Positions 36,701 through 43,837 of a DNA stretch of 64,000 nucleotides are shown one piece after another. Under the pieces are notes generated by a model. It was given only the letters and a program-made list of their open reading frames with translations. It was not told the origin of the DNA and searched no databases. The position numbers were made by a program, and so were the translations under genes. The DNA lies in assembly GCA_020634815.1 (NCBI GenBank), contig JACKBA010000034.1, positions 1 to 64,000 of the forward strand, written 5' to 3'. Source of the DNA: Caldilineaceae bacterium. Its GTDB lineage: Bacteria > Chloroflexota > Anaerolineae > Caldilineales > Caldilineaceae. The stretch's first letter is position 1, and every line of letters starts with the position of its first letter.

Positions 36701-36789
36701 ACCTGCCGGCGCCCGTCGATCCCAACGACCCGGGGCCGGGCGGTGACAGCAGCAGTGGGACGATCTTCCTGCCGCTCGTCTCGCGGTAG
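30784..36789 (+). CDS. Giant secreted beta-propeller / PKD-repeat protein
   Basis: 2001 residues. A long signal peptide (basic start, then ALMMILIVSMLAAGVLPAQA, cut before ANG) leads to a propeller-like region of about 640 residues with a visible internal duplication ('LGLCRVDLDTGG' and 'QGLCRVDPGAGG', each followed by a PGQ-x-PAGN stretch). Seven two-domain units follow, each an Ig/REJ-type domain ('NAGADQ', 'LNGTGSSDPDGHTPLSYAW') and a PKD domain ('YQWSFGDGATG', 'YTAIVTATNSAGS'). A final IPT/TIG-like domain ('PPPTIGQNNYTLTVTGTGF') precedes the tail GTIFLPLVSR. There is no enzymatic motif, so it is probably a structural or ligand-binding surface component. It carries the same operator as the oxidase and peroxidase genes. 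ATG 30784 has GAGG 6 bases upstream. Confidence 0.85.
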   Translation: MSKTAKLRQKFTQRGAARARQVALMMILIVSMLAAGVLPAQAANGTHVVGGLTTVGGQAWLPGPSGAVDGNLWVADRVLGLCRVDLDTGGAFVVNPATCNTAASVPGQFAYVPAGNFLYVPAGAAGSASIVRLLYDPATETVSTPVAISTAPGVVPVPDLRPAAVAIGPSGSLYVSYLNSSAIVRVVGPGSGSPTIQAVGTSSTGGGVRSLAFVGNDLYLAESTGVTRIAAVDACTGACTAAAVAGIGAVAPLSLAANATHLYIGNAAAVHRYNLSTGVQELFGDTGTVAVPGNTVTPPLINVTSLALEGTNLYVADDPNGGDSLKARVWRMQTGDPAGGDAAAPLAVATLYAERPQAGITAPANILWLDGALGQRMWVTDALQGLCRVDPGAGGPVLNVATCRIGADVPGQVTFDPAGNIVYMPVLGDGAYRAAYNPANNTLGVPVRFFAEVATPQGQPARMTSAALGPDGNLYIGYIRLGDIHRFVNPSGAPGGPPQQFHSIGLSGGEVSGMAFIGPDLYILDADPITLAPRLSVMRDAPACGGAPGNAGTCVAEPIASVALPVPLGEAHHTLASDGETIFITNETELLWYNPATDTTVTVARSGQDNLGVDAGLRAVTGIGFDGQGQVYFGDDTTGALDGNQTRIWKVKRPIANAGADQTVLVNGAVTLDGTGSSDPGNRRPLSYQWTQIGTPAVTLTGANTAQPTFTAPATPAVLTFALNVTDGLGIVSMRDTVRVTVNDAPITGLALDGSSPTTLGQVTNFTASTTGGTNIAYQWNFGDGSPVAAGAASNNHTYPSVGTYTAIVTATNNAGSVSATRAIVVSNQAPSSNAGNDQTVTVGSTVTLNGTGSNDPDGHTPLSYAWQQTGGPAVTLSSSTAAQPTFTAPATPATLTFSLLVTDSRALAAAAPDSVTITVRDTAITNAALTSNSPTTLGQATTLTATATGSNLTYVWTFGDGTPATPGGATITHVFAGEGTFNPSVTIANGFASTSRNTPVNITNLAPQANAGADQNALVGGTVTLNGAGSSDPDGHTPLGYSWAQTGGPNVTLNNATSASPSFTAPGLPTTLSFALTVTDARGKSSNGADTVTIVVGDVPISGLSASHSGPVVVGQSVNFDANATGTNITYQWSFGDGATGAGKNPSHAYSSAGVFTAIVTATNGAGSTSASTLVGVGSLPPSANAGTDQNVAVSAIVTLNGAGSSDPGNNVPLLYRWQQLSGPAVALSSAGAAQPTFTAPAAPATLTFRLVVTNTVGLGSAPDDVTVTVQDVPVGGLSASNSGPTVLGQATQLNANATGSNITYQWSFGDGATGTGKSPSHTYPSTGAFTAIVTATNSAGSATASTIVLVTNQAPSANAGANQDAIVGTTVTLNGGASSDSDGHTPLSYGWRQTGGPAVTLSNGSAAQPTFTAPGAPATLAFTLAVTDSRGLAGTTDEVIVTVKDAAPSALAAGNNGPITLGQPATLNATAAGTNLAFVWNPGDGSPLKNGASISHTYPDAGAYTAIVTATNSAGSISAATIVVVTNDTPVANAGNDQSVLVSAGVTLDGGASSDPDGHLPLSYAWQQTGGPAVTLANSDKAQATFTAPATPATLTFRLIVTDARGLASLADSVTVTVNDVAVSNLTASSNGPTTLGAQTTLSASANGSNIVYQWDLGDGNTAGGSTLTHTYAAAGTYTAKVTATNGAGSQSATVVVTVTNEKPAIVTGGNQSVKVNEFVVLDASNSSDPDGHLPLAFAWEQTGGPAVTLSNPASASPTFTAPGTSTALIFRVTVTDARGLANTAQVIVNVGDVPISGLEVTTNSPTVFGAETTLVANAIGSNIVYEWTLGDGSPAKTGAIVKHTFAAPGSYTVIVVATNNLGSATKTTIVEVVNPKPVVTRATIDPPPTIGQNNYTLTVTGTGFMQGSVVYWNDEPRPTTFVSATELHAAVTADDVGAAAGGEVSAAASVNVRVVNPAPGGGSSEAVAINLPAPVDPNDPGPGGDSSSGTIFLPLVSR

Positions 36790-36813
36790 CGTTGGGCAAG
36801 TACCGATAATGGC

Positions 36814-36852
36814 AAGAGCGCCGGTGTGACGATCCACACCGGCGCTCTTATT
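36814..36852 (+). terminator. Hairpin terminator after the propeller/PKD gene
   Basis: A perfect 15-bp stem (36814-36828 with 36835-36849) and a 6-base loop, then ATTTG. Operator D starts 30 bases later. Confidence 0.8.
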
Positions 36853-36881
36853 TGACGGCGCTGGCCTCTGCCGGGCATCGA

Positions 36882-36937
36882 TTGAAACGACTTTGAGACA
36901 GACTGTAGATGGGAATGGTAGAGGGGCTGGTTACACT
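36882..36937 (+). promoter_or_regulatory. Operator/promoter D: 11-bp direct repeats before the peroxidase gene
   Basis: Units TTGAAACGACT, TTGAGACAGAC and TGTAGATGGGA, with TACACT 39 bases after the start of unit 2, as in sites B and C. Confidence 0.75.
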
Positions 36938-37023
36938 CGGTGCAAGAGAGTAGCCCCTACCATTGGCTGGAGCGGGAGACAATTCCGGCACGATCTTCAG
37001 CTTGCCGAACCAGTGAGGTTGTC

Positions 37024-40000
37024 ATGAGGCAGTTTGCAGTTGTCCTCCGGATTCTATTGATCGTAGCCATCCTGGTCGCGAACTTCGGCGGTGTGGTGCA
37101 GGCTGCCCCTGCACGCCAGACCGATCCGCCGCCGCCTGTCGCACAGGCCGGGCCGCCGAGCATCATCGGCGAACCGGGCGGTCTTATCACGCTCAACGGC
37201 GGCGCGTCTACAGGCAGCAATATCACCTTTCAATGGCGGCAGATATCCGGCCTGACCGTGACGTTGAACGGCGCCAACACCGCGGTTGCGACCTTTATCT
37301 TTCCCTTCGTGCCAGGGGTCGCCCTGCCGGTGCTCACCTTTGAACTGACGGTCACCGACAGCCTGGGGCGCACCGCCACCGACACCATCCTTGTCACTGA
37401 GCAACAGCTTCCGGCAGCGCCGGCCTTGAGCGTGATCGATGTGCCGGAGCCGCCCAACCTGGCCACCTACGTGCGCAACAAGCCGGTTGCCATCCAACTG
37501 GGCAAGGCACTGTTCTGGGACATGCAATTGGGCAGCGACGGCGTCACGGCCTGCGCCAGTTGCCACTATGCGGCCGGCACCGACAACCGCGTCACCAATC
37601 AGATCAACCCCGGCCCGAACGGCGTCTTTGACACGGTCGGGCCAAACGGCACGCTCTCGCCGGCCAGTTTCCCCTTCCACCTCGTCGATCCGGCCGTGAC
37701 GAGCCAGGTGTTGCGCTCGTGGGACGACATTGTCGGCACCCAGGGCGTGCAGCGCGCCGACTTTGGCGGCATCAACCCCGGCCAGCCCGTGGATGGCGAC
37801 CTGCCCGTCGCCGACCCGGTCTTTCACGTCAACGGCGTCAACACGCGGCAGGTCACCGCGCGCAGTGCGCCCTCGGTGATCAACGCGATTTACAACCTGC
37901 GCAATTTCTGGGACGGTCGCGCCAACTTCGTCTTCAACGGCGTCACGCCCTTTGGCAACCGCGATGCCGGCGCGCGCATCTGGGCCGTCCAGCCGGACCA
38001 GTCGCTGGCGCAGGAACGCATCCAGATCGAGTATGCCAGCCTTGCCTCGCAGGCAGTGGGGCCGGCCAACAGTGCCATCGAGATGGCGTGGCGCGGGCGA
38101 TCCTTCCCGCTGCTGGCACGCAAGATGTACGGCCTGTCGCCCCTGGCGCTCCAACAGGTCGATGCGACGGATAGCGTGCTCGGCCCACTGGCCAGCCCCA
38201 ACGGCACCGGCCTCAATATCTCGTACCTCACCCTGGTTCAGGCCGCATTCGAGCCGCGCTTCTGGGATTCGACGAACATCGTCGTCTTCGATGCGCTGGG
38301 CACGCCCTCGGTCGCGCCCAATCCCAATCGCCCGCTGACCAACGACGAGTTCAGCCTGGTCGAGATGAACTTCTCGCTCTTCTTCGGCCTCGCCATCCAG
38401 CTCTATGAAGCGACCCTCATTTCCGACCAGACGCCCTACGACCGCTTCCAGCAGGGTGAGCTGACGGCATTGACCGCGCAGCAGCAACGCGGCATGGAAA
38501 TCTTCAACAACGTCACCGGCTGCTCGCTCTGTCACTTTGGCCCGGAATTCACCAGCGCGACGGTTTCGGCGCTGCTCGGCCCGCCACTGCCCGGCTTCCC
38601 CGAGGAGCCGGCCGTAGCCGTCGAGCGCATGGCCATGGCCGACGGCCAGCTCGCGGTGTACGACCTCGGCTTCTACAACATCGGCGTGCGACCGACGGCC
38701 GAGGATCTGGGCCAGGGCGCCACCGATCCTTTTGGCGCGCCGCTGTCGTTCACGCGGCTGATCCAGCAGGGTGTACCCATCGGGCCGCCGGTGCCAGCGC
38801 CGCCGCTGATCACACCGGGTGAGCGGGCCGCGGTCGACGGTGCGTTCAAGACGCCGAGCCTGCGCAACGTGGAACTGACCGCGCCCTACATGCACAACGG
38901 CGGCATGTCCTCGCTGGCGCAGGTGGTCGACTTCTATGCGCGCGGATCCGACTTCCGCCAGCAGAACCTGGCGAACCTGGCGCCGGCCATCGTGCCGCTG
39001 CCCATCACCGAGCAGGACGAGCAAGACCTGGTGGCCTTCATGCGCGCGCTCACCGACGAGCGTGTGCGCATGCAGAGCGCTCCGTTCGACCACCCGCAAC
39101 TGCTGCTGCCCAACGGCGACGGCACGATCGAATTTCCCGCGGTCGGCGCGACGGGCGGCCTGCGCATCGAACCCTTTGTCGAGATCAACCCGGGGCTGAC
39201 CGTCAGCCAGGTGGTGGAGAAGCCGGTGCTGCGCCTGGGCGACAGCTCGCGCATGACGGTGACCGTGCAGAATAGCGGCGACGTGGTGCTGCGCCAGGTC
39301 GTGGCCGAGGCAAGTCACTGCGTGCTGGGCGTCCCCTCCGGCAACCGCTGGTCGGCTGATGCCTTGGATCCCGGCGAGAGCTGGACATACGCCTGCCAGA
39401 TCGCACCAGTGGACGACGGCACCAGTCTGGTTACGATCTCCGGCCGGCACAAGTTGGGACAGACCGTCAGCGCCAACGCCACGCAGCCGCTGGCGGTGCA
39501 GAAACCGTCCTTGGCCGTGGGCATCACCGCCGCACCGGCCGCGGCCCAGCCCGGCCAGACGATTACGTATAACTACGTCGTCACCAACACCGGCAACGTG
39601 CCACTCACCGGCGTCACCGTCGGCGACGACCGGCTGGGTGCGGTGGCGCTGAATGCGACATCGCTGGCGCCCGGCGCAACGGCTACTGGTGCGCTGCCCT
39701 ACGTGGCGCAGGTGGCCGACATCCTGGCGACGCTGGCGAACACGGCCAGCGCGTCGGGCCAGCCGCCGCTGGGCGCGGCGGTCACCGGCCAGGCTTCCCT
39801 CGTCGTCGACGTGACCGGCGCCGCGCTCCAGGTGACGGTGCAGCCCGACCGCGCCAGCGCCAACGTGGGTGAAGCCGTCACCTACGGCTACATCGTCCGC
39901 AACCTGGGCGACGTGCCGCTCTCCGGCGTGACACTCGCCGACAATCGCATCGGTGCCATCGCGCTCAGCACGACGGCGCTGGCGTCGGGCGCCACGGCCA

Positions 40001-43000
40001 CGGGCAGCGCCTCCACGCTGATCACGCCGGCCGACTGGCCCGGCCCGCTCGTCACCGCGGCCACGGCGACCGGCACGCCCGTGGCCGGCGGCGCGGTCAC
40101 GCACACGGGCGGCGCGTCCGTCAGCCTGAGTGGGGCCGCGGCGCTGGCCGTCAGCGTGAGCAAGCCGGCCTCGGCCAGCGTGGCCACGACCGTGCAGTAC
40201 ACCTACCAGATCACCAACACCGGGCCGGTGCCCTTCGGCAGCCTCACCGCGCGCGATACGCTGCTCGGCCCCATCGTGCTGGCGTCCGGCCTGGCGCCGG
40301 GCCAGAGCACCACGGCGGTGGCGCCGCTTTCCGTCGTCGAGACGCAGTTGCCCGGCCCGCTCGCCAACACGGTGACCGTAACGGGCACCACCGTCGCCGG
40401 TCTGCCGGTGACGGCCACCGCCGGCGGCTCCCTGGCGCTGACCAGCGATGCGCGCCTCGTCGTTACCCAGACGGTCACCCCGGCGACAGCCAGCCCCGGC
40501 ACCGTGCTCACCTATACGGTCCAGGTGCGCAACACGGGCAACGTCAGCCTGCGCGGCGTCAGCGCCGCCAGCGACCGGCTCGGCGCGATTACGCTGGCGT
40601 CGGGCAATCTCGCCCCCGGCCAGGCGACGACCGGCACCGCCACGCGCACCATCGTCGAGGGCGACCTGCCCGGCCCCTTCACGAGCATCGTCACGGCGGC
40701 GGGCACGCCGCGCTACGGCAACGGCCCGGCCGTGACGGCGACGGACAGCGACAGCGTCACCTTGACCAGCAGCCCCGCGCTTCAGATAACGGCGACGGCC
40801 AACCCCACGACCATCGCCGTGGGCCAGGCCGTGGGCTACAGCTATCGCGTGCGCAACACCGGGGACGTAACGCTGAGCAATCTCGTCGTGAGCGACAACC
40901 GCACGGGCGTGATCGTCAGCCCGGTGACCACGCTTGCGCCCGGCGCCAGTGTTGACCTGGCATCGAGCTATGTCGTGCAGGAATCGAACCTGCCCGGCCC
41001 GCTCGTCAACGGCGTCAGCGCCAGCGCACGGACCGCGCTCAACCAGCCGGTCAGCGCCGCAGGGTCGACATCGGTCGTGCTGACAACCGGCCCCGCCATC
41101 CAGATCGTGGTCACGGCGAGCCCGTCGCCGGCCAATATCGGCCAGGTAGTGACGTTCAACTATCTCGTTCGCAACGTGGGCAACGTCACGCTGGACGGCA
41201 TCCTCGCCAGCGATACGCGGCTGGGCAACGTGCCGCTGGGGGCGACGTCGCTCGCGCCTGGCGCTGCCACGACCGGCACGCGCACGCGCACCGTGACCGA
41301 GTCCGACCTGCCCGGCCCGCTCACACACGTGGCGAATGCGAGCGGCACGCCCTCCTTTGGCGCGGTGGCCACAGCTTCGACGAGCGTCGAGGTGGCCGTC
41401 GCCGGGCAGCCGGCCATCCAGCTTGCGGTGCAGGCGGACAGCAGCAACGCCAACGTAGGGGAGACGGTCTCCTTCACCTACATTGCGCAAAACGTGGGCG
41501 ACGTGACGCTCACCGGCGTCAGCATCACCGATGCGCGGCTGGGCGAAATCCAGCTCGACCGCATGGTCTTGCAGCCGGGGCAGAACGCGTCGGGGTCGGC
41601 GAGCTATGTGGTGCGCGAGAGCGACCTCGACGGCCCGCTGGCGGTCGCAGCAACGGCAGCCGGCAACCCGCCCGGCGGGCTGGCTCCTGTGTCGGCGCAG
41701 CGGAGCACCCAGGTCGCGATCAGCGGCCAGCCGGCGCTCACCGTGCAGTGGGCAGCATCGGCAGGCGTCGGTGCCATCGGCAAGGCGACGATCTACACCT
41801 ACACGGTGACCAACGCCGGCAACCTGTCGCTGGAGACGATCACCTTGACGGACAGCCGGCTCGGCGCCATTGCGTTGAACAGCACCACTCTGGCGCCGGG
41901 CGCCAGCGCCCAGGGTGTCGCCAGCCTGACACCGGGCCAGGGCGATCTGCCTGGTCCCATCGTCACGCAGGCGACGGCGAGCGGCACGCCCGTCTACGGC
42001 AGCGGCGGCGCAGTCAGCGCGCAGACATCGACCGCCCTTTCGCTTGCGACCAACCCGGCGCTGCTGGTGCACGTCCAGGCGCCGCCGTCGGTGGCCGTGG
42101 GCGCGACGGTGGATTACACCTATCGCATCACCAACACAGGCGACGTCATGCTGATTGGCTTGCAGGCGATCGACAGCCGTCTCGGTCCCATTGCCTTGGC
42201 CACGACGGTGCTGCCGCCGGGCGCCGGCACATGGGGCGCGGCATCGCTGCAAGCGGCAGAGACGCTGCTGCCCGGCCCGCTGTCGCACACGGTCGCGGTC
42301 ACCGGCACGCCGCCGGTGGGTGCGAAGATCGTGTCGGCGGGCGCGGCCGAGGTGCAGATTGCCAGCCAGCCGGCGCTGGTGGTGACGCAACAGGCAAGCA
42401 AGAACAGCGCCAACGTGGGCGAGAGCCTGACCTTTGCCGTGCAGGTGCGCAACGACGGCGATGTGACGCTCGCCAATGTGGCGGTGACCAGCGACCGTTT
42501 CGGCCCGCTCACGCTGGACCGGACGGAGTTGGCGCCGGGTCAGAGCGCAAGCGCCCAGGTGGTTCACATGGCCGGCGAAGGCGATCTGCCGCTGCTGACC
42601 AGCGCGATCTCGGCGGCGGCGGTGACGAAGTACGGAGGCGCGCCGGTGCTGGCGGCCGATAGCGACAGCGTAATCGTCACGGGCAGCCCGGCGTTTGCCG
42701 TCACGCTCACGGCGCCGGCGACGGCCCGCATCGGCGACACCGTGGCGATCGACTACGTGGTCAAGAACACGGGCAACGTGTCGCTGGTGGGGGTGAGCCT
42801 GAACGACGACCTCTTCGGCCCCGTCGCGCTGAGCAACAGCACGATCGCACCGGGCGCATCGGTAGTCGCCCAGCGCCAGATCGTCGTCGCCGAAAGCCAT
42901 CTGCCCGGCCCGCTGGCCAGCCGGGCCGCCTTCGCCGCCACGGCGCCGCTGGGTCAGCGGCTGACGGCGACGCGCGCAGCCGACATCGCGCTGGAAAGCC

Positions 43001-43656
43001 AGGGCGCGCTGGCACTTGCCGTGGCGGCAACGGTCGACGAACCGGCGGCGGGCGACGCCGTGCAGTTACGGTACGAAATACACAACACCGGCGACGTGAC
43101 GATCAACAACATCCGCATGGTGGACAACGAACTTGGCCCCATTGCGCTGACGGCGACTACGCTGCGCCCTGGCGAGCGCGCAACCGGCAATGCTGTCCGG
43201 ATGATCCAGCCGGCGGACGTGATCGGCGCCTTCGTGCATACGGTCACCGCGGCGGGCGTAGACAGCATCGGCCGGCCGGTGCAGGCGAGCCGCAGCAACA
43301 CGGTCGCCATCAGCGGCGGCACGATCATCGTCAAGGTTGTGGGCGAAGGCGACGGACCGCAAGAGACGAGCGTCACCTTCAACGGCGCCACCTTCACCGC
43401 CAGCCTGGGCCACCCGTTCACCTTTGAGGCGCTGCATACCGGGCGCTATACCATCCGGCAGGAATCGGCGGATGCATGGGCGCCGAGCACGGCACTCTGC
43501 GATGGCGGCAGTTGGGAGAGCGCATCGCCCAGCGAGGTTGAGGTTGCGCTGACGCGCGGCCAGGTGATCACCTGCACGTTTACGCTCGACCTGCGTGACG
43601 ACGGACCAGGCGGCGCCGGGGCGGCAACCCTCTATCTGCCGGTCGTTCAGCGCTAG
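37024..43656 (+). CDS. Giant secreted di-heme cytochrome c peroxidase/MauG-like protein with DUF11-like repeats
   Basis: 2210 residues. The signal peptide (RQFAVVLRILLIVAILVANF, cut near VQA-APA) is followed by one Ig/REJ-type domain, then a bacterial di-heme peroxidase/MauG module (about 135-700). It has two heme sites, CASCH (Cys177-His181) and CSLCH (Cys500-His504), plus 'LGKALFWDMQLGSDG', 'RNFWDGRANFVFNG', 'FKTPSLRNVELTAPYMHNGGM' in segments and 'VAFMRALTDERV'. An insert of about 180 residues between the hemes is longer than in ordinary peroxidases. Twelve DUF11-like repeats of about 107 residues follow, several with ESDLPGPL, then a Cys-containing cap and the tail AATLYLPVVQR. The expected activity is H2O2 reduction or MauG-type oxidation at the cell surface. 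ATG 37024 has GAGG 6 bases before it, as in the previous gene. Confidence 0.88.
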   Translation: MRQFAVVLRILLIVAILVANFGGVVQAAPARQTDPPPPVAQAGPPSIIGEPGGLITLNGGASTGSNITFQWRQISGLTVTLNGANTAVATFIFPFVPGVALPVLTFELTVTDSLGRTATDTILVTEQQLPAAPALSVIDVPEPPNLATYVRNKPVAIQLGKALFWDMQLGSDGVTACASCHYAAGTDNRVTNQINPGPNGVFDTVGPNGTLSPASFPFHLVDPAVTSQVLRSWDDIVGTQGVQRADFGGINPGQPVDGDLPVADPVFHVNGVNTRQVTARSAPSVINAIYNLRNFWDGRANFVFNGVTPFGNRDAGARIWAVQPDQSLAQERIQIEYASLASQAVGPANSAIEMAWRGRSFPLLARKMYGLSPLALQQVDATDSVLGPLASPNGTGLNISYLTLVQAAFEPRFWDSTNIVVFDALGTPSVAPNPNRPLTNDEFSLVEMNFSLFFGLAIQLYEATLISDQTPYDRFQQGELTALTAQQQRGMEIFNNVTGCSLCHFGPEFTSATVSALLGPPLPGFPEEPAVAVERMAMADGQLAVYDLGFYNIGVRPTAEDLGQGATDPFGAPLSFTRLIQQGVPIGPPVPAPPLITPGERAAVDGAFKTPSLRNVELTAPYMHNGGMSSLAQVVDFYARGSDFRQQNLANLAPAIVPLPITEQDEQDLVAFMRALTDERVRMQSAPFDHPQLLLPNGDGTIEFPAVGATGGLRIEPFVEINPGLTVSQVVEKPVLRLGDSSRMTVTVQNSGDVVLRQVVAEASHCVLGVPSGNRWSADALDPGESWTYACQIAPVDDGTSLVTISGRHKLGQTVSANATQPLAVQKPSLAVGITAAPAAAQPGQTITYNYVVTNTGNVPLTGVTVGDDRLGAVALNATSLAPGATATGALPYVAQVADILATLANTASASGQPPLGAAVTGQASLVVDVTGAALQVTVQPDRASANVGEAVTYGYIVRNLGDVPLSGVTLADNRIGAIALSTTALASGATATGSASTLITPADWPGPLVTAATATGTPVAGGAVTHTGGASVSLSGAAALAVSVSKPASASVATTVQYTYQITNTGPVPFGSLTARDTLLGPIVLASGLAPGQSTTAVAPLSVVETQLPGPLANTVTVTGTTVAGLPVTATAGGSLALTSDARLVVTQTVTPATASPGTVLTYTVQVRNTGNVSLRGVSAASDRLGAITLASGNLAPGQATTGTATRTIVEGDLPGPFTSIVTAAGTPRYGNGPAVTATDSDSVTLTSSPALQITATANPTTIAVGQAVGYSYRVRNTGDVTLSNLVVSDNRTGVIVSPVTTLAPGASVDLASSYVVQESNLPGPLVNGVSASARTALNQPVSAAGSTSVVLTTGPAIQIVVTASPSPANIGQVVTFNYLVRNVGNVTLDGILASDTRLGNVPLGATSLAPGAATTGTRTRTVTESDLPGPLTHVANASGTPSFGAVATASTSVEVAVAGQPAIQLAVQADSSNANVGETVSFTYIAQNVGDVTLTGVSITDARLGEIQLDRMVLQPGQNASGSASYVVRESDLDGPLAVAATAAGNPPGGLAPVSAQRSTQVAISGQPALTVQWAASAGVGAIGKATIYTYTVTNAGNLSLETITLTDSRLGAIALNSTTLAPGASAQGVASLTPGQGDLPGPIVTQATASGTPVYGSGGAVSAQTSTALSLATNPALLVHVQAPPSVAVGATVDYTYRITNTGDVMLIGLQAIDSRLGPIALATTVLPPGAGTWGAASLQAAETLLPGPLSHTVAVTGTPPVGAKIVSAGAAEVQIASQPALVVTQQASKNSANVGESLTFAVQVRNDGDVTLANVAVTSDRFGPLTLDRTELAPGQSASAQVVHMAGEGDLPLLTSAISAAAVTKYGGAPVLAADSDSVIVTGSPAFAVTLTAPATARIGDTVAIDYVVKNTGNVSLVGVSLNDDLFGPVALSNSTIAPGASVVAQRQIVVAESHLPGPLASRAAFAATAPLGQRLTATRAADIALESQGALALAVAATVDEPAAGDAVQLRYEIHNTGDVTINNIRMVDNELGPIALTATTLRPGERATGNAVRMIQPADVIGAFVHTVTAAGVDSIGRPVQASRSNTVAISGGTIIVKVVGEGDGPQETSVTFNGATFTASLGHPFTFEALHTGRYTIRQESADAWAPSTALCDGGSWESASPSEVEVALTRGQVITCTFTLDLRDDGPGGAGAATLYLPVVQR
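39490..43330 (+). repeat. Twelve in-frame DUF11-like repeats within the peroxidase gene
   Basis: About 320-bp units related to those in the oxidase gene, but more diverged: the LPGP core is kept in about seven and reads WPGP, LDGP, LPLL or is lost in the others. Confidence 0.85.
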
Positions 43657-43684
43657 CGGCGGAGAGCGACGTACACGGCTGAGC

Positions 43685-43738
43685 AAGCGGCAGGCCTGCG
43701 CTGCGCAGGAGAGGGCGCAGCGCAGGCCTGCCGCTTTG
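43685..43738 (+). terminator. 22-bp perfect hairpin after the peroxidase gene
   Basis: Arms 43685-43706 and 43715-43736 pair without mismatch around an 8-base loop; only a short TTT tract follows. It closes the redox region. Confidence 0.75.
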
Positions 43739-43787
43739 CGCTTGATCGACAATGGCAGTGCGCGAACTGTGACGGCTGCCGAGCCTG

Positions 43788-43796
43788 TGATATAGT
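43788..43796 (+). promoter_or_regulatory. Extended -10 promoter TGATATAGT
   Basis: TGn followed by TATAGT (five of six matches), about 40 bases before the thioredoxin-like gene. It has no 11-bp operator repeats, so this unit is apparently controlled differently from the giant genes. Confidence 0.6.
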
Positions 43797-43837
43797 GGCG
43801 GCATGATCGGCTTCGCAAACCCAGCAGGCAGGCGCCC

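Noticed and set aside
37054..42900. 1948-codon minus-strand open frame inside the peroxidase gene
   Set aside because: Shadow of the plus-strand gene; no domain or signal, and the true gene has heme motifs and repeats.
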